From: Flavisericum labens
GTDB taxonomy: Bacteria > Bacteroidota > Bacteroidia > Flavobacteriales > Flavobacteriaceae
Length of the DNA: 64,000 nucleotides
Reading direction: 5' to 3'
NCBI RefSeq assembly: GCF_045446075.1
Contig: NZ_JBJJBQ010000004.1
Coordinates: 62,001 to 126,000, forward strand
Shown here: one piece after another, positions 62,320-64,000 of the stretch
Numbering within the stretch: the first letter of the stretch is position 1
How the letters are laid out: each line of letters starts with the position of its first letter
The notes under the pieces: generated by a model
Database searches by the model: none
Seen by the model: the letters and a program-made list of their open reading frames with translations, nothing else
What the model was told of the DNA's origin: nothing
Position numbers and translations under genes: made by a program

Positions 62320-63069
62320 CTAATATGCACTAATTTTTTCACCTTCTTTTATGAAAGGCTCTGCCCAATACAATGGTTCGTTATCACTCTTCAATATAGG
62401 TTCGGCTGAATATTGAATTAAAAGTACACGCCTTGATTTATTTGTTGAATTAGAACCACTTCTATGGAAACACGTGCTTGAAAACAATGCCACATCACCT
62501 GCATTTAAAATTGCTGGGATACCTGGATTATCTCCAAAATAGCCAATTTTATCGTTGGTTCCTTCCTGCAAAACGTGATCAATTCTCTTCTCGGTTCCTG
62601 CTTCTTTGTATGGCAATAAATAAACTGTTCCGTTTTCTTCGGTAACATCATCCAACGGGCACCAAACAGACAGATAAGGTTTATGGTCAAAATCTAAATA
62701 CCCAGAATCTTGATGCCAAGAGAAGGTCATGCCTTTATCTGCTGCTTTTACAACAAATTGCTCTAAAAACAAGTATACTTCTTCACCAAGAACCTTACGT
62801 GTAATTTCCTCTAATTCATTACCAAAAATAAGGTCTTGCATGGTTTTACTGTCTTTATAGCGCAGGGCTATAAAGTAGCGTTTTCCTTTGTGGTTAATTT
62901 CATCAACCTCAACCCCTTTTTTGTCCATTTCGTCATCTTTTTCCTTAATGAATCTTTGACATTCGTCTCGTAAACGCTCAATAAGTTCTTGAGGAATTAC
63001 GTTTTTTACAATGCAAAACCCATCTTCTTTAAACTGGGCTAATTGCTCATCGGTTATAACTGCACTCAT
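62320..63069 (-). CDS. Phytanoyl-CoA dioxygenase (PhyH)-like Fe(II)/2-oxoglutarate oxygenase
   Basis: A 249-residue cytoplasmic protein. The double-stranded beta-helix oxygenase site is complete: His119 and Asp121 in WHQDSG, the distal His202 in FHRSGSN, and Arg213/Arg214 (SRRVLLIQY) for 2-oxoglutarate. The start MSAVITDEQLAQFKEDGFCIV is standard for PhyH relatives. The enzyme should hydroxylate or demethylate a small substrate with Fe(II), oxygen and 2-oxoglutarate. In this setting a methylated or unusual sugar is plausible, but no known pathway explains it. The gene follows the GH31 gene by 36 bp and ends before a hairpin; the next operon begins with a symporter and a TIM-barrel isomerase. 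An alternative is an unrelated metabolite of the host cell. Confidence 0.86.
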   Translation of the reverse strand: MSAVITDEQLAQFKEDGFCIVKNVIPQELIERLRDECQRFIKEKDDEMDKKGVEVDEINHKGKRYFIALRYKDSKTMQDLIFGNELEEITRKVLGEEVYLFLEQFVVKAADKGMTFSWHQDSGYLDFDHKPYLSVWCPLDDVTEENGTVYLLPYKEAGTEKRIDHVLQEGTNDKIGYFGDNPGIPAILNAGDVALFSSTCFHRSGSNSTNKSRRVLLIQYSAEPILKSDNEPLYWAEPFIKEGEKISAY

Positions 63070-63105
63070 TTTTATTAGTTTTTAGTTAATAATATAATTG
63101 GTATT

Positions 63106-64000
63106 CTAATTTATGAAACCTAAATGTTCCCAGATTCCTTTAAAATTATGGTCTATTTTCAATATTATTGTTTTTTCTAAATCCATATCGTCTGTACAAT
63201 TAACGTGCTCTGGATAAAGAGGAATTTCAGCACCTTCAACTATCCAAACAGGCATGTCTTTCATCGCTGCTTCAAAATTGCTTAGCCATTGGCCTCCTTT
63301 GGTTTTTTCACCTGTAAAAAAGTTAACCCAATTGCCCTCGGGTAAATAAACGTCTCTTTTGTTTTCTGAATTCATCATAGGGGCTACCAAAAAGTCATCA
63401 CCAAAACAATATTGATCATCGATATGCCATGCCATTTTATCTTTAGGGTAATGCATTAACAAAGCCCGGATAACCGGAAAACCTGAAGATATTGTTTTTT
63501 CACTTTCCTTTAAAATATATGGAAGCAATGCATAGCGAAGTTTCCACCATTTTCTAACTATTGGAGCAATATTTGGGTAATAATACGGCTCGCGTTTAGA
63601 AGTGCCATGATAGCGGATATGCGAGGTGAAAACCCCAAATTGGGTCCATCGCACATATAAATCGTCTGGAATTACAGAATTCATAAAATTAGGCACACCA
63701 TGAAAACCTGGTATATCATGGCTCCAAAAACCAAAGCCAGATAAGCCTAAATGCAAGCCTCCTTTTAACGACCCGGCCATACCATCCCATGAAGCTGCGG
63801 CATCGCCTCCCCAATGTATAGGGTAACGTTGGCAACCACTCCATCCAGCACGAGCCCAAATGATACCATCGCCAGTGACTTCTTTTGTTACTTCAAATGC
63901 AGCTTTTTGATATAATAAAGCATAAAGATTGTTGAGTTTCTCTGGCGACATATTGTAGTAATTGGCATCCAAATGAATTTCTTCACCAAAGTCCGTCTTT
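63106..64000 (-). CDS. GH31 alpha-xylosidase-like glycosidase, C-terminal part (cut by window edge)
   Basis: The last 298 codons of a GH31 gene; the frame is open to base 64000. The visible protein begins at KTDFGEEIHLDANYYNM, where the Asp of TDFGE is the nucleophile. GWSGCQRYPIHWGGDAA carries the acid/base Asp of WGGD, then come FGFWSHDIPGFHG and the proximal and distal beta domains (APMMNSENKRDVYLPEG). The KTDFGE version is that of the YicI-type alpha-xylosidases rather than alpha-glucosidases (which have WNDMNE), so release of alpha-linked xylose is likely. A TTG at 63972 is not a real start. The signal or N-terminal domains cannot be seen. The oxygenase gene follows after 36 bp. Confidence 0.88.
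   Translation of the reverse strand, partial: KTDFGEEIHLDANYYNMSPEKLNNLYALLYQKAAFEVTKEVTGDGIIWARAGWSGCQRYPIHWGGDAAASWDGMAGSLKGGLHLGLSGFGFWSHDIPGFHGVPNFMNSVIPDDLYVRWTQFGVFTSHIRYHGTSKREPYYYPNIAPIVRKWWKLRYALLPYILKESEKTISSGFPVIRALLMHYPKDKMAWHIDDQYCFGDDFLVAPMMNSENKRDVYLPEGNWVNFFTGEKTKGGQWLSNFEAAMKDMPVWIVEGAEIPLYPEHVNCTDDMDLEKTIILKIDHNFKGIWEHLGFIN

Noticed and set aside
63973..64000. TTG at 63972 as the start of the GH31 gene
   Set aside because: The frame continues without stop to the edge and includes the nucleophile motif TDFGE upstream of the TTG.
1..64000. T9SS C-terminal sorting domains on the secreted enzymes
   Set aside because: The C-termini end in catalytic or beta domains without a recognisable sorting tail; lipoprotein or plain signal peptides explain export.

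Overview
The window is a carbohydrate-catabolic region of a Bacteroidota bacterium, most likely a Flavobacteriia member. This rests on the SusC/SusD-type pair, the AT-rich sequence, the many Bacteroidetes-style lipoprotein signals, and dispersed palindromic repeats of a kind I know from Flavobacteriaceae genomes. No rRNA, tRNA, CRISPR, insertion sequence or phage gene was seen. Thirty-four coding regions are called; both end genes are cut by the window edges. Except for one two-gene plus-strand block (32336-34779), everything is on the minus strand and tightly packed.

Layout, in the direction of transcription on the minus strand. (1) 64000-62320: a GH31 alpha-xylosidase-like gene (cut) and a phytanoyl-CoA dioxygenase-like oxygenase, then a terminator-like hairpin. 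(2) 62206-52958: a Na+/solute symporter, a xylose-isomerase-like TIM barrel protein, an MFS transporter, a GH78 rhamnosidase without signal peptide, a 98-residue membrane protein and a secreted GH2. (3) 52795-34867: a lipoprotein beta-propeller glycosidase, GH2, GH106, an SGNH acetylesterase, a DUF5703 protein, a PL1 multidomain lyase, GH127 and L-fucose isomerase (fucI), closed by a strong hairpin at 34798-34829. (4) 32336-34779 (+): a DapA/NanA-family aldolase and a second Na+/solute symporter, divergent from susC. (5) 32090-26746: susC and susD, followed by a clear intrinsic terminator. (6) 26523-1: PL1, DUF3826, PL1, a beta-helix/DUF6298-like fusion, a GH140-like enzyme, GH28, GH43-like, a BNR propeller, GH78, an STN-like/esterase fusion, GH95, an MGH1-like hydrolase, GH78, a sialidase-like/TIM-barrel fusion, and the start of an alpha-glucuronidase-like lipoprotein.

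Read together, this is one large polysaccharide utilisation locus for a pectin-type polymer. PL1 and GH28 would cut a galacturonan backbone; three GH78 and one GH106 would remove L-rhamnose; GH95, GH127, GH140-like, GH2, GH43-like and GH31 would trim side chains; two esterases would deacylate; SusCD would import oligosaccharides. Three inner-membrane transporters and the unsecreted GH78 imply further uptake and cytoplasmic processing. The mix resembles the enzyme set used on rhamnogalacturonan II or another apiose/rhamnose-rich pectin, and there is no sulfatase, unlike most marine algal loci. The substrate is an inference.

No transcription factor, hybrid two-component sensor or sigma/anti-sigma gene lies in the window, so the regulator is outside it or acts in trans. 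The least understood parts are the two multidomain fusions, the esterase with an STN-like domain, the beta-helix/DUF6298-like protein, the oxygenase plus TIM-barrel module, and a nested palindromic repeat at 52842-52934.
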